Positions 45,399 to 53,295 of a stretch of DNA of 64,000 bases are shown here, piece after piece. Location: the NCBI GenBank assembly GCA_963717635.1, contig OY970347.1, forward strand, positions 1,860,001-1,924,000. The letters run 5' to 3'. A program made the position numbers and the translations under genes. The notes below the pieces were generated by a model. The model worked only from the letters and a program-made list of their open reading frames with translations. It ran no database searches and was not told the DNA's origin. Within the stretch, counting starts at the first letter, position 1. Each line of letters starts with the position of its first letter. The DNA is from JALZKA01 sp963717635 (lineage in GTDB: Bacteria; Actinomycetota; Thermoleophilia; Solirubrobacterales; 70-9).

Positions 45399-46376
45399 AT
45401 GGCCGGGATCGAGCTCGACGGTCAGTACCGAGCCCTGCGCGAGGAGGCGGGCTGGCTCGAGCGCGGCGATCACCGCCTACTCGCCTGTCGCGGGGCCGAC
45501 GCGGTTGCCTACATCCACGACCAGCTCACGAACGACGTTTCCGCGCTCGAACCGGGGCACGGCTGCTACGCCGCGCTGCTCAACCACAAGGGCAAGCTGC
45601 AGGCGGATCTGCGAGTGCTACGGATCGCCGACGACGAGTTGCTTCTGGACTGCGAGCAGACCGGCCGCGAAGCGCTTGGCGTCCATCTCGGTACCTACCG
45701 GGTCGGCCGCGACGTCGAGTTCGAGGCGCTCGACGAGGCATACGCGGTGCTCTCGCTGATCGGCCCCGCCGCCGCGACGAAGTCCGGGGTCGGGCCGATG
45801 GCGCCCGAGCACGCGCATCGCGAGGTCGTGATCGGCGCGGTCCCGGCCCGCGCGGTGGCAACCGACCTGGGCATCGACCTGATCTGCTCACGAAACCACC
45901 TGGACGAGGTCGGCACGGCACTGGGGAGCGCGGGCATCGAGCCGGTCGACGCCGCGGCCGCCGAGATCGCCCGCGTGGAGTCCGGGCGGCCCCGCTTCGG
46001 CCGCGAGATGACGACCGACACGATCCCGCAGGAGGCCGGGATCAACGAGCGCGCCGTCAGCTTCACCAAGGGTTGCTACATCGGCCAGGAGACCGTCGCC
46101 CGCCTCCACTACAAGGGCAAGCCGAACCGGCATCTGCGCGGCCTCCGCCTCTCCGAGTCCGTGCGCGACGGAGCGACCGTGAGGCTCGGCGACCGGGAGT
46201 TGGGCCGGATCGGAACCGCCGTCCTCTCCCCCGCGCTGGGCCCGATCGCCCTCGCGATCCTGCGTCGCGAGGCCGAGCCCGGCGGCACCGTCGAGATCGA
46301 CGGGGAAGGCGCGGGTACGACGGTCGAGGCCGAGGTCGTCACGCTTCCGTTCGCAACCGACGGGCACGTCGTTTAG
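45399..46376 (+). CDS. ygfZ: YgfZ/GcvT-family folate-dependent Fe-S maintenance protein
   Basis: A 325-residue tetrahydrofolate-binding protein of the YgfZ type that helps maintain iron-sulfur enzymes. The signature KGCYIGQE with its conserved Cys stands at about residue 222-229. Other parts are YIHDQLTNDVSALEPG, ALLNHKGKLQADLRVLR and ESGRPRFGREM. It has no aminomethyltransferase partners nearby. TAGAAT (45387-45392) lies six bases before the ATG, a clear leaderless promoter, only 37 bases from the palindrome of the divergent metal operon. Confidence 0.9.
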   Translation: MAGIELDGQYRALREEAGWLERGDHRLLACRGADAVAYIHDQLTNDVSALEPGHGCYAALLNHKGKLQADLRVLRIADDELLLDCEQTGREALGVHLGTYRVGRDVEFEALDEAYAVLSLIGPAAATKSGVGPMAPEHAHREVVIGAVPARAVATDLGIDLICSRNHLDEVGTALGSAGIEPVDAAAAEIARVESGRPRFGREMTTDTIPQEAGINERAVSFTKGCYIGQETVARLHYKGKPNRHLRGLRLSESVRDGATVRLGDRELGRIGTAVLSPALGPIALAILRREAEPGGTVEIDGEGAGTTVEAEVVTLPFATDGHVV

Positions 46377-46390
46377 GGTTCCGCGCGGAG

Positions 46391-46825
46391 ATGTGGTTTC
46401 GGGAGGCCGCCAACGGAATGCGCGGACCGGGCGTTGGAGCCCGATGCCTTCTCGTCGCCATGCCGTTGCTGCTCAGCGCCTGCGGCGAGGACGACTTCCC
46501 GAACGAGCAGCGCCCGCCGAGCCCGATCGAGCTGACCGCCGCGATCGATGAGAAGAGCGTCAGCGTGTCCCCGAAGGCGATCGGCGCCGGCCTGGTCAAT
46601 CTGACGATCTCGAACCAGACCGATGAACCTACGCGTCTGACCCTCGAGGGCCCGACGTCCGAGGCGTCGAGTGAGATCCCGCCGGGCGCGACGGGCGCGA
46701 TCAAGGCGGCGCTCGAGGAAGGCGACTACGAGGCGGCCGCCGGGGCCGAGATCGACATCAAACCGGCGACGCTCGCGGTCGGCCCGACCCGGCCGAGCTC
46801 GCAGAACGACCTGCTGCAGCCCTAG
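46391..46825 (+). CDS. Lipoprotein of unknown function
   Basis: A small lipoprotein of about 144 residues with signal ARCLLVAMPLLLSAC (lipobox LSAC). The mature part (SPIELTAAIDEKSVSVSPKA, LVNLTISNQTDEPTRLTLEG, IPPGATGAIKAALEEGDYEA) has the strand pattern of a single Ig-like or cupredoxin-like beta sandwich without copper ligands. Starts at ATG 46391 and ATG 46418 are both possible. The first follows TAGGGT by 11 bases; the second has GGGAGG 11 bases upstream. It converges with the next gene (four-base overlap). Confidence 0.7.
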   Translation: MWFREAANGMRGPGVGARCLLVAMPLLLSACGEDDFPNEQRPPSPIELTAAIDEKSVSVSPKAIGAGLVNLTISNQTDEPTRLTLEGPTSEASSEIPPGATGAIKAALEEGDYEAAAGAEIDIKPATLAVGPTRPSSQNDLLQP

Positions 46826-48123
46826 TCGACCGCTTCGTCGGCCGCGGCCGCGACCAGCGATTCGATCCGCTCGAGGCATGACTCGACGTCGGCGACCATC
46901 GAGTTCAGCTCATCGCGCGCCGCATCCGCGCTGTTGGTCACGCCGGTGAGGGACTTGCGGATCCGATTCACCCGCTTGAGCTGCGCCGTCGCCTCTTCGG
47001 CAGCGTCCCGCACGCCTGCCGCATCGACCTCGAGGCTGCCATGGCTGGCCGCCAGAACCCGAGCGCGGGCGTATCGGTAGACGAGCCGCAGCGCCAGCGG
47101 ATCCGGCTCGTCGCGGTCGAGCACGGCGATCATCTTGTTGCCCTGGTATTCGGTCAGCTCCTCGAGGCCGGAGGGAACCTTGTCGTCGCCCGCGACCAGG
47201 AGAACGGCGTATCCGGCGTCACGCTCGCGCATACAGGCGCTCAACTCCGCCCACGCCTCGTTCTTCGAAAGCTTCTTGTTCTTCGACTCGAAGACGATCG
47301 TCGCTTGCGGCGCGCCCACCGCGCCGCCCACCTCGATCACCGTGTCGCCCTTCTTGGCGCCGGACTCGGTGGACTGGTCGCCGGTGTGCAGGGCGGCGTC
47401 ATCGTGCTCGGCGGCGATCTCCTCGAGAACAGCGTGGGCGAGCTGCTCGAACGTCCGGCCCTTGCCGGCTCCGCGCTCGGCCTCCGCGGCGACGCGTTCG
47501 TCGGCATCCTCGCGCTCGGTGAAGCGAGCGATCTCCTCGCGCAGCTCGCCCATCTGCTTTTGGTTGATCAGCGCGGCCTTGGCCTGGCTCTCCCTCAGCG
47601 TCTCGACCTCGGCGCGGTGGCGCTCCTCGGCCTCGAGCATCGCCTTGCCGATCTGCTTCTGGACGTTGACGAGCGGGTTCGAGTTGTCCTCGGCAGTCAG
47701 CACGCGAACAACCGCCTCCAGCTGCTCGCGCGTGTTGGCGGCGACGATCTCGCGGATCTGCGCCTGCACCGACTCGTCGCCCTCGAAGGCCTCACCGATC
47801 CGCTCGGCGATCACCTCCGCGCTCTCGGCGAGCGTCCCGCCGAGCTTGCCGTCGAGCTCGCCGAGCGCGTCGGCCAACTCACGCCGGACGAAGTCGACGT
47901 TCGCCGCGGTCTCCTCGCTGTCGAGCACCCGGGCGCCGATCTCGATCGCCTTGGCGACGGTCTCGGCGGCAGCGATCCCGGCCTCGGCACGATCGCGCAC
48001 GACGCGCGCGGCGCGTTCGTCGGTCAGCTCGAGACGCTCCACTACCAAGCGGTCGCCGATCGCGCGAACGCTGCCCTGGTCGCGAATGTCGAGCGGCAGC
48101 TGGGGTTTCTCGGAGGCTTCCAT
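46822..48123 (-). CDS. Coiled-coil protein with DUF2130-like PD-(D/E)XK nuclease fold
   Basis: A 433-residue protein. Residues 30-135 are helical and acidic. Residues 150-215 look like a coiled coil (EAEERHRAEVETLRESQAKA). Residues 225-360 resemble DUF2130 proteins: RTFEQLAHAVLEEIAAEHDD, DTVIEVGG, ATIVFESKNKKLSKNEAWAE, GYAVLLVAGDDKVPSGLEEL. The spacing of Asp, Glu and Lys in GDTVIEV and VFESKNK fits a PD-(D/E)XK core. DUF2130 functions are not established. The ATG at 48123 has GGAGA upstream. The gene is divergent from ccr. Confidence 0.7.
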   Translation of the reverse strand: MEASEKPQLPLDIRDQGSVRAIGDRLVVERLELTDERAARVVRDRAEAGIAAAETVAKAIEIGARVLDSEETAANVDFVRRELADALGELDGKLGGTLAESAEVIAERIGEAFEGDESVQAQIREIVAANTREQLEAVVRVLTAEDNSNPLVNVQKQIGKAMLEAEERHRAEVETLRESQAKAALINQKQMGELREEIARFTEREDADERVAAEAERGAGKGRTFEQLAHAVLEEIAAEHDDAALHTGDQSTESGAKKGDTVIEVGGAVGAPQATIVFESKNKKLSKNEAWAELSACMRERDAGYAVLLVAGDDKVPSGLEELTEYQGNKMIAVLDRDEPDPLALRLVYRYARARVLAASHGSLEVDAAGVRDAAEEATAQLKRVNRIRKSLTGVTNSADAARDELNSMVADVESCLERIESLVAAAADEAVD

Positions 48124-48224
48124 GTGGACTCTCCAAGGTAGTCGCGGTGGCGGACAGGAACCTGACGCGACCCCCACAGGTACGATCCCGCGGCCTTATC
48201 CCGACCCAAGGAGTTGACCCAAGA

Positions 48225-49481
48225 GTGGCTGTTGACGTAGCGGAGGTCTCGAAGCTCGACGTGGAGCCCGGCGAGCTGCCGGAGACGATGGCGGCGTGGG
48301 TTATTCGCCCCGAGCGCGAGGGTGAGCCCAAGGACGCGTTTCAGATCGAGGAGATCGAGGTTCCCGAGCCGGCCGCGTTCGAGGTGATCGTGCGGGTGAT
48401 GGCCGCGGGCGTCAACTTCAACAACGTCTGGGCGGCGCTCGGCAAGCCGGTCTCCGTATTCGGCTACGGCGACCACCCCGAGTACGGCCACCACATCGGC
48501 GGCTCCGACGCGTCGGGCGTCGTCTGGAAGGTCGGCCCCGGGGTGACCAACTGGAAGCCCGGCGACGAGGTCGTGATCCACTGCAACCAGGCCTCCTACG
48601 AGGACGTCGAGGTCCACGGCCTCGACCCGATGGCGGCACCCAGCCAGAAGATCTGGGGCTATGAGACGACGTGGGGCTCGTTCGCCCAGTTCACGAAGGT
48701 CCAGGCGCAGCAGCTGCTGCCGAAGCCGAAGAACCTCTCCTGGGTGGACTCCTCGGCCTACGGGCTGACTTACTTCACCGCCTACCGGATGCTGATCGAC
48801 CGCTGCAAGATCCAGGCCGGTCACAACGTCCTGATCTGGGGCGCGGCCGGCGGCCTCGGCGTGTTCGCGACGCAGCTCTGCAAGGCGGCGGGCGCGAACG
48901 CGGTCGGCGTCGTCTCCTCCGAGGACAAGGGCGAGCTGGTCAAGAGCCTCGGGGCCGTCGACTACGTCGACCGCAACGAGTTCGCCGGGATGATGCGCAA
49001 GGGCGGCGAGACGGCCGACGAGGAGAAGGCGCGGTTCAAGGAGTCGCTGGGCTTCGCCAAGAAGGTCAAGTCGATCCTCGGTGACGCGCCCGACATCGTC
49101 TTCGAGCACGTCGGCCAGGCCACGTTCCCGACCTCGGTGTTCACCGTCAAGCCGTTCGGCAAGGTCGTGATCTGCGGCGCGACCTCGGGCTACACGCTCG
49201 ATTTCGACGTCCGCTACCTATGGATGAAGCAGAAGGAGATCCTCGGGTCGCACTTCGCCAACGCCTACGAGTGCATGCGCGCGAACCAGCTGATGGCCGA
49301 GGGCAAGATCCGGCCGGTGCTGTGGAAGGCGATGGGCTTCGAGGGCGTGCCCGACGCGCACCAGCTGATGCACTTAAACAAGCACGCGGGCAAGATCACG
49401 ACGATGGTCGGCGCCACCGACAAGGACGAGGGCCAGGACGAGGACGGTCCCGGCGCGATCTGGGCCGAGGTCGGCGCGTAG
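48225..49481 (+). CDS. ccr: Crotonyl-CoA carboxylase/reductase
   Basis: A 418-residue member of the MDR family that reductively carboxylates crotonyl-CoA to ethylmalonyl-CoA with NADPH and CO2. Typical parts are AAGVNFNNVWAALGKPVSVF, HPEYGHHIGGSDASGVVWKV, HCNQASYEDVEVHGLDPMAA, WGYETTWGSFAQFTKVQAQQ, LIWGAAGGLGVFATQLCKAA and LGSHFANAYE. The GTG start at 48225 has AAGGAG 11 bases upstream. It commits carbon to the ethylmalonyl-CoA pathway together with ecm at 53296, and can also supply ethylmalonyl units for polyketides. A small conserved gene follows 18 bases later. Confidence 0.95.
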   Translation: MAVDVAEVSKLDVEPGELPETMAAWVIRPEREGEPKDAFQIEEIEVPEPAAFEVIVRVMAAGVNFNNVWAALGKPVSVFGYGDHPEYGHHIGGSDASGVVWKVGPGVTNWKPGDEVVIHCNQASYEDVEVHGLDPMAAPSQKIWGYETTWGSFAQFTKVQAQQLLPKPKNLSWVDSSAYGLTYFTAYRMLIDRCKIQAGHNVLIWGAAGGLGVFATQLCKAAGANAVGVVSSEDKGELVKSLGAVDYVDRNEFAGMMRKGGETADEEKARFKESLGFAKKVKSILGDAPDIVFEHVGQATFPTSVFTVKPFGKVVICGATSGYTLDFDVRYLWMKQKEILGSHFANAYECMRANQLMAEGKIRPVLWKAMGFEGVPDAHQLMHLNKHAGKITTMVGATDKDEGQDEDGPGAIWAEVGA

Positions 49482-49499
49482 GAATAGGATCAGGCCGCG

Positions 49500-49811
49500 A
49501 TGTACGTCAACAACATCGACTGGTACATCAACCCGTTCCGGGCCGACCGCTGGCTCGAGATCTGGCGGCCGGCGCTCGACCGCGCCCTCGCGGCCGGCGC
49601 CAGCACCTGCTACCTCACTCGCAACATCGAGAACCCGCTGCATTTCAGGCAGGTCTCCGTTTGGGACGACATCGACGACTTCGAGACCTACTGGGGCTCG
49701 GACGAGATCGCGGGCCTGCGACGGGACGCGATCAACTACTTCCACAAGCCGGTCCTGCCGGTCTGGCACTCGCTCGCCGCCGAGGCGGCGCTCGACCGCT
49801 CCGAGGCCTAG
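49500..49811 (+). CDS. Conserved hypothetical protein next to ccr
   Basis: A 103-residue protein (YVNNIDWYINPFRADRWLEI at the start; LHFRQVSVWDDIDDFETYWG in the middle). The strand-helix-strand pattern with Phe/Trp-rich surface suggests a ferredoxin-like dimeric alpha/beta-barrel, similar to antibiotic-biosynthesis monooxygenase-like proteins, but I cannot confirm this. TAGGAT (49485-49490) lies nine bases before the ATG, so it can be transcribed independently of ccr. Confidence 0.65.
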   Translation: MYVNNIDWYINPFRADRWLEIWRPALDRALAAGASTCYLTRNIENPLHFRQVSVWDDIDDFETYWGSDEIAGLRRDAINYFHKPVLPVWHSLAAEAALDRSEA

Positions 49812-49838
49812 CTTCGAGCGAATCCCGGTGCTAACCGC

Positions 49839-50768
49839 CTAGGCCACAGCTTCGAGCCGCGCGTGCTGCTTGGCGAAGCGCTCGCCTGCGTCCACCAGCA
49901 CGCCCAGCATCGCGTCGGTCGCCGCCGAGCGCGTCCGGCGCGTCTCGGCCCAGACCCGGCGGACGGGCGCCGGCGGATCCGTGGGCAGGACGACGATGTC
50001 GCCGCGCAGGGTCGGCAACGCCAGGTCGGGCAGCAGCGTCACGCCGAGGCCGGCCGCGACGAAGCCTTGGAGCACGTGGTAGTCGTCGGACTCGAAGCCG
50101 ACCCGGGGGTCGAACCCCGCGTCGCGGCAGGCGCGCTTGACCATCTCGCCGCAGGAGCTGGGGCAATCGCCTGACAGCCAGACCTCGTCGCGGAGTTCCG
50201 CCATGTCGACGCGGCCGCAGCCCGCCAGCTTGTGATCGGCGGGGAGTGCCACGTGCATGCGCTCGGTCAGCAGCAGGCTGCGCTCGATGTCGCGCTCATC
50301 CGACTCGGGTACCGCGGGGTAGTCGAACGTCAGCGCCAGGTCGATCTCGCCTGCGCGCAGCTGCGGCATCGATTCCTCCGGCTCGGCCTCGGTGACACTG
50401 AGTCGGACCTTGGGGTGGCGCTCGACGAAGTCGGAGACCGCCATCGTCAGCAGCGTGGCGCTGGCGCTGGGGAAGCTCGCGATCCGCACCTCGCCGCCCT
50501 CCAGGCCCGCGATCGCCGCCAGCTCGCGCTCGGCCTCTTCGAGGCGGGCGATCGCGGCGTCGGCGTGATCGACCAGGACCCGGCCCGCATCGGTCGGGCG
50601 CGTGCCTTCGCGCGTTCGCTCGAGCAGTTTCATCCCCACCTCCCGCTCGAGCGTGGCGATCTGCTGGCTGACGGCGGACTGCGAGAGATAGAGCGACTCG
50701 GCGGCAGCCGAGAACGACCCCCGCGTCGCGACCTCGCGCAGGATCCGCAGGCGCTTCACATCAAGCAT
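49839..50768 (-). CDS. LysR-family transcriptional regulator
   Basis: A 309-residue regulator. The N-terminal helix-turn-helix is RLRILREVATRGSFSAAAES, then LYLSQSAVSQQIATLEREVG. The effector-binding domain (residues 90-300) has the two-lobed periplasmic-binding-protein fold (EVRIASFPSASATLLTMAVS). The ATG at 50768 has AAGGTGA five bases upstream. It is divergent from the gene at 50883. The 114 bases between contain CTTATCAGA and CTTATCTCA, two near-repeats suited to LysR binding. The effector is unknown. Confidence 0.92.
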   Translation of the reverse strand: MLDVKRLRILREVATRGSFSAAAESLYLSQSAVSQQIATLEREVGMKLLERTREGTRPTDAGRVLVDHADAAIARLEEAERELAAIAGLEGGEVRIASFPSASATLLTMAVSDFVERHPKVRLSVTEAEPEESMPQLRAGEIDLALTFDYPAVPESDERDIERSLLLTERMHVALPADHKLAGCGRVDMAELRDEVWLSGDCPSSCGEMVKRACRDAGFDPRVGFESDDYHVLQGFVAAGLGVTLLPDLALPTLRGDIVVLPTDPPAPVRRVWAETRRTRSAATDAMLGVLVDAGERFAKQHARLEAVA

Positions 50769-50882
50769 AAGCTCACCTTATCAGATGTCTCAGAACTTCC
50801 TGTTGCGCTTATCTCAGGCACGCGAGATGCTGCTGACATCACGAACGACCGCTCTCGATCGTTCCCGAGCTGGAGGTTGAAG

Positions 50883-51275
50883 ATGACGCACAAGATCGAA
50901 ATTCAGAAGATGTCCGGGGTGACGATCCGCCGGCTCGGGGCGACCGACACCCCGGCCGTGACGCGTCTCGCCCAGCTCGACTCGGCGAACGTGCCCGACG
51001 GTGACCTGCTCGGCGCTGAGATCGAGGGAAGCCTGGTCGCGGTGGCGCCGATCCAGGGCGGCAAGACCCTCGCCGACCCGTTCAGCCGCACCTCGGAGCT
51101 CCGGGCGCTGCTCGAACTGCGTGCAGCGCAGCTGCGTGGCCGCCAGCCCCAGCGACCGCGGTTCGGCGGCCTGTTCGCGGGGCGCAGGACGGGCTCGGCC
51201 CAGCCCAGCTCCCCGACCGCGCCCAGCGCCGGCGACCGGCTCCTGAGCAGCCGGCCGTTGGGCCCGACCGGCTAG
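50883..51275 (+). CDS. Small protein resembling the N-terminal half of a GNAT domain
   Basis: A 130-residue protein. Residues 10-80 (VTIRRLGATDTPAVTRLAQL, GDLLGAEIEGSLVAVAPIQG, ADPFSRTSELRALLELRAAQ) match the first strand-helix-helix-strand part of acetyltransferase folds. The acetyl-CoA-binding motif is missing. The second half is Arg/Pro/Ser-rich and probably disordered. GGAGG lies seven bases before the ATG. It is divergent from the LysR gene, which may control it. It may be a degenerate non-enzymatic family. Confidence 0.6.
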   Translation: MTHKIEIQKMSGVTIRRLGATDTPAVTRLAQLDSANVPDGDLLGAEIEGSLVAVAPIQGGKTLADPFSRTSELRALLELRAAQLRGRQPQRPRFGGLFAGRRTGSAQPSSPTAPSAGDRLLSSRPLGPTG

Positions 51276-51562
51276 CCGCGCTCGAGCGGCGCCATCGTCA
51301 GCCCGGCCTGCTCGAGCTGCTCCCAATAGAGCTCGGCGGGCTCGCGCTGGCCGGTCCAAACGATGGCCTGGCCGCTGGAGTGGATCTTGTCGGCGAATCC
51401 GTACCCGGCATCGAGGTTGACGCCCGGGATCACCCGGGCCAGGGTCTTCGCGACGTGGTCGAAGGTGTTGTGGTTGTCGTTGCGCACGATCACGCGCCAG
51501 TTCCCGCCAAGCCCGGAACCCGGCCCGGCGCTGCGCGGTCGCTCGATCGTCTCCGGCGGCAC
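51272..51562 (-). CDS. clpS: ClpS, ATP-dependent Clp protease adaptor
   Basis: A 96-residue adaptor that hands N-degron substrates to ClpAP/ClpCP. The core WRVIVRNDNHNTFDHVAKTL includes the substrate-pocket NDxxxT motif. GYGFADKIHSSGQAIVWTGQ and the C-terminal YWEQLEQAGLTMAPLE complete the fold. The start is GTG at 51562 with TAGGCT six bases upstream (51569-51574). The 3' end overlaps the convergent gene by four bases. No clpA or clpC gene is in the window. Confidence 0.92.
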   Translation of the reverse strand: MPPETIERPRSAGPGSGLGGNWRVIVRNDNHNTFDHVAKTLARVIPGVNLDAGYGFADKIHSSGQAIVWTGQREPAELYWEQLEQAGLTMAPLERG

Positions 51563-51591
51563 AGGCGAAGCCTATGGCGAGTGGAATTCGT

Positions 51592-52281
51592 CTACTCGGC
51601 GATGCCGACGCGGACGCGCCGGAACACGCCGGCGATGCTGCCGTTCGCGTTCTTGCGGCTGCCGAGCCCGAACGCGGTCCTGCGCCCGCGCACGTCAGCG
51701 GGACTGGGATCGACGACCGTCGCGAGCCGCCGGCCGTTGACCGACGCTTTCACGCGCGCGCCCTTGACCTGGAGCTGCAGCCTGTTTTGCTCCTTGAGCG
51801 AGTTGATCGCGTTGCTCTTCGCGCCCTGGGACACGACCCCCTTCTCGGGGTTTCGCAGCAACCGGTAGCGCCGGCCGCGGGGCCGGATCTGAAGCTCGTA
51901 GAAGTCACCCCTACCCAAGCGCAACCGCACCGCCAGGTAGGCGGCCTTGCGCAGGGACTTCGTGGTCTTCTTCGGCTGCACCTGACCCACTGCGGCGATC
52001 GCGTGGTCGGGCTGGTTGGCGTCGCCGACGACCGGCGGGCTGAACGCGCAGAGGCGCTTGCCCTGGACGATCACGCCCATCGACTTCGACCGCTTGCGCC
52101 AGCGCCGGTCGCAGTTGTTGCCGCCGCCGGTCCGCTTGATCTCCTTGAACGCGGCCTTCGAGCCGAAACCGTTGTGGTAGACGTAGATCACCCCGGCCGC
52201 GCTTGCGGTCAGGCCCAGGCAGACTGCCCCCGAGGCGAGCAGGACAACCAGCGTGCGGGTCATTTGGCGCTTGGACTTCAT
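51592..52281 (-). CDS. Secreted protein with a concanavalin-like beta-sandwich
   Basis: A 229-residue exported protein with a signal peptide (residues 1-30; RTLVVLLASGAVCLGLTASA). The mature domain resembles LamG/DUF1080-type sandwiches: FYELQIRPRGRRYRLLRNPE, NRLQLQVKGARVKASVNGRR and a final IAGVFRRVRVGIAE strand. Such domains bind carbohydrate or act as adhesive modules; no catalytic residues are recognisable. The protein is very basic. The ATG at 52281 is preferred; ATG 52317 is an alternative. A hairpin GTCGCT-AGA-AGCGAC lies in the leader. Confidence 0.65.
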   Translation of the reverse strand: MKSKRQMTRTLVVLLASGAVCLGLTASAAGVIYVYHNGFGSKAAFKEIKRTGGGNNCDRRWRKRSKSMGVIVQGKRLCAFSPPVVGDANQPDHAIAAVGQVQPKKTTKSLRKAAYLAVRLRLGRGDFYELQIRPRGRRYRLLRNPEKGVVSQGAKSNAINSLKEQNRLQLQVKGARVKASVNGRRLATVVDPSPADVRGRRTAFGLGSRKNANGSIAGVFRRVRVGIAE

Positions 52282-52414
52282 TGGTCTGATGGTCGCTTCT
52301 AGCGACGAAACCGGCATGTGCCGGTAGTTGAGAAATCAGCCTAGAGGGAAAGACACGCGCGACGGCCCAAAGGTGCGGTGCGATGAAAGCTCGCAACCGC
52401 GCCGTGCCTGACCC

Positions 52415-53257
52415 TCATGCGCCCGGCTGCGCCTCGCGGCGCTTGCGCCAGTAGCGCTCGAGCCCCAGCCAGAGTTGCTCCGGCGGCATCGCCTGACGCA
52501 GGCGCTCGGCGATCTCGCCGCCCTCGGCGTCGAATCGAGCGTCCAGCCACTCGGCGAACCGCTCGCGCTCGCCCGCTTCGGCGACCGTCGCGGCCTGATC
52601 GAGCCAATTCTCGAGCCGAGCAAGTTGACCATCGACGTCGTCGTTGGCGCCGAAGTGCGTCATGCACAAGCGCTTGGGCTGGAGCGCTCGCAGGCGCTCG
52701 ATCGACTCGAGCCAGGCATCCACGTCGATCTCGGGCGGCGGGGTCGGCGCGGCGACGAAATCCGACGGCGGGACCCGGCACCCGGCCACGTCCCCCGTAT
52801 AGGCGTCGCCGCTCTCAGGGTCGAAGTAGACAACGTGGTGACGCGCGTGGCCCGGCGCGTGGGTCACCTCGAGGCCCTCGACCTCCTCGCCGCCGGCGAG
52901 CACGGTGACGCGGTCGGCGGGCACCGGCGCCACCTCGCCCCAGAGGCGCTCCATCTGATTTCCATAGAGGCGCTCGGCGCTGGCCAAAAGGCGGGACGGG
53001 TCGATCACGTGCGGTGCGCCGACCTCGTGCACGTAGACCCTCAGATCCGGGAACCGCCGCGCCAGCACCCCCGACGCCCCGGCGTGATCGAGATGGATGT
53101 GGCTCAAAAGCAGCGCCCGCGGCTCCGCCTCGACCCCGGCCAGGAGGTTGTGCACGGACGACGCCGGGCCGGGATCGACGATCACGCCGGGCCGAACCTC
53201 CCAGGCGCCGATCACCCGGTCGCGACCCAGGTGCATGCAATCGATCAGGTTCGCCAT
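52415..53257 (-). CDS. MBL-fold metallo-hydrolase
   Basis: A 280-residue metallo-beta-lactamase-fold hydrolase. The metal-binding motif is LLLSHIHLDHAGASG (HxHxDH). Further ligands are the His in VTHAPGHARHH, the Asp in AYTGDVAGC and the His in CMTHFGAN. The first 210 residues are the hydrolase; the last 70 are a helical extension (ERFAEWLDARFDAEGGEIAE). Substrates could be thioesters or phosphoesters. It is divergent from ecm with 38 bases between the starts, but its role in that pathway is not shown. Confidence 0.88.
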   Translation of the reverse strand: MANLIDCMHLGRDRVIGAWEVRPGVIVDPGPASSVHNLLAGVEAEPRALLLSHIHLDHAGASGVLARRFPDLRVYVHEVGAPHVIDPSRLLASAERLYGNQMERLWGEVAPVPADRVTVLAGGEEVEGLEVTHAPGHARHHVVYFDPESGDAYTGDVAGCRVPPSDFVAAPTPPPEIDVDAWLESIERLRALQPKRLCMTHFGANDDVDGQLARLENWLDQAATVAEAGERERFAEWLDARFDAEGGEIAERLRQAMPPEQLWLGLERYWRKRREAQPGA

Positions 53258-53295
53258 CAGCGGCCCGGAGCCTAGTGACGGCCTAGAATCCAGGC

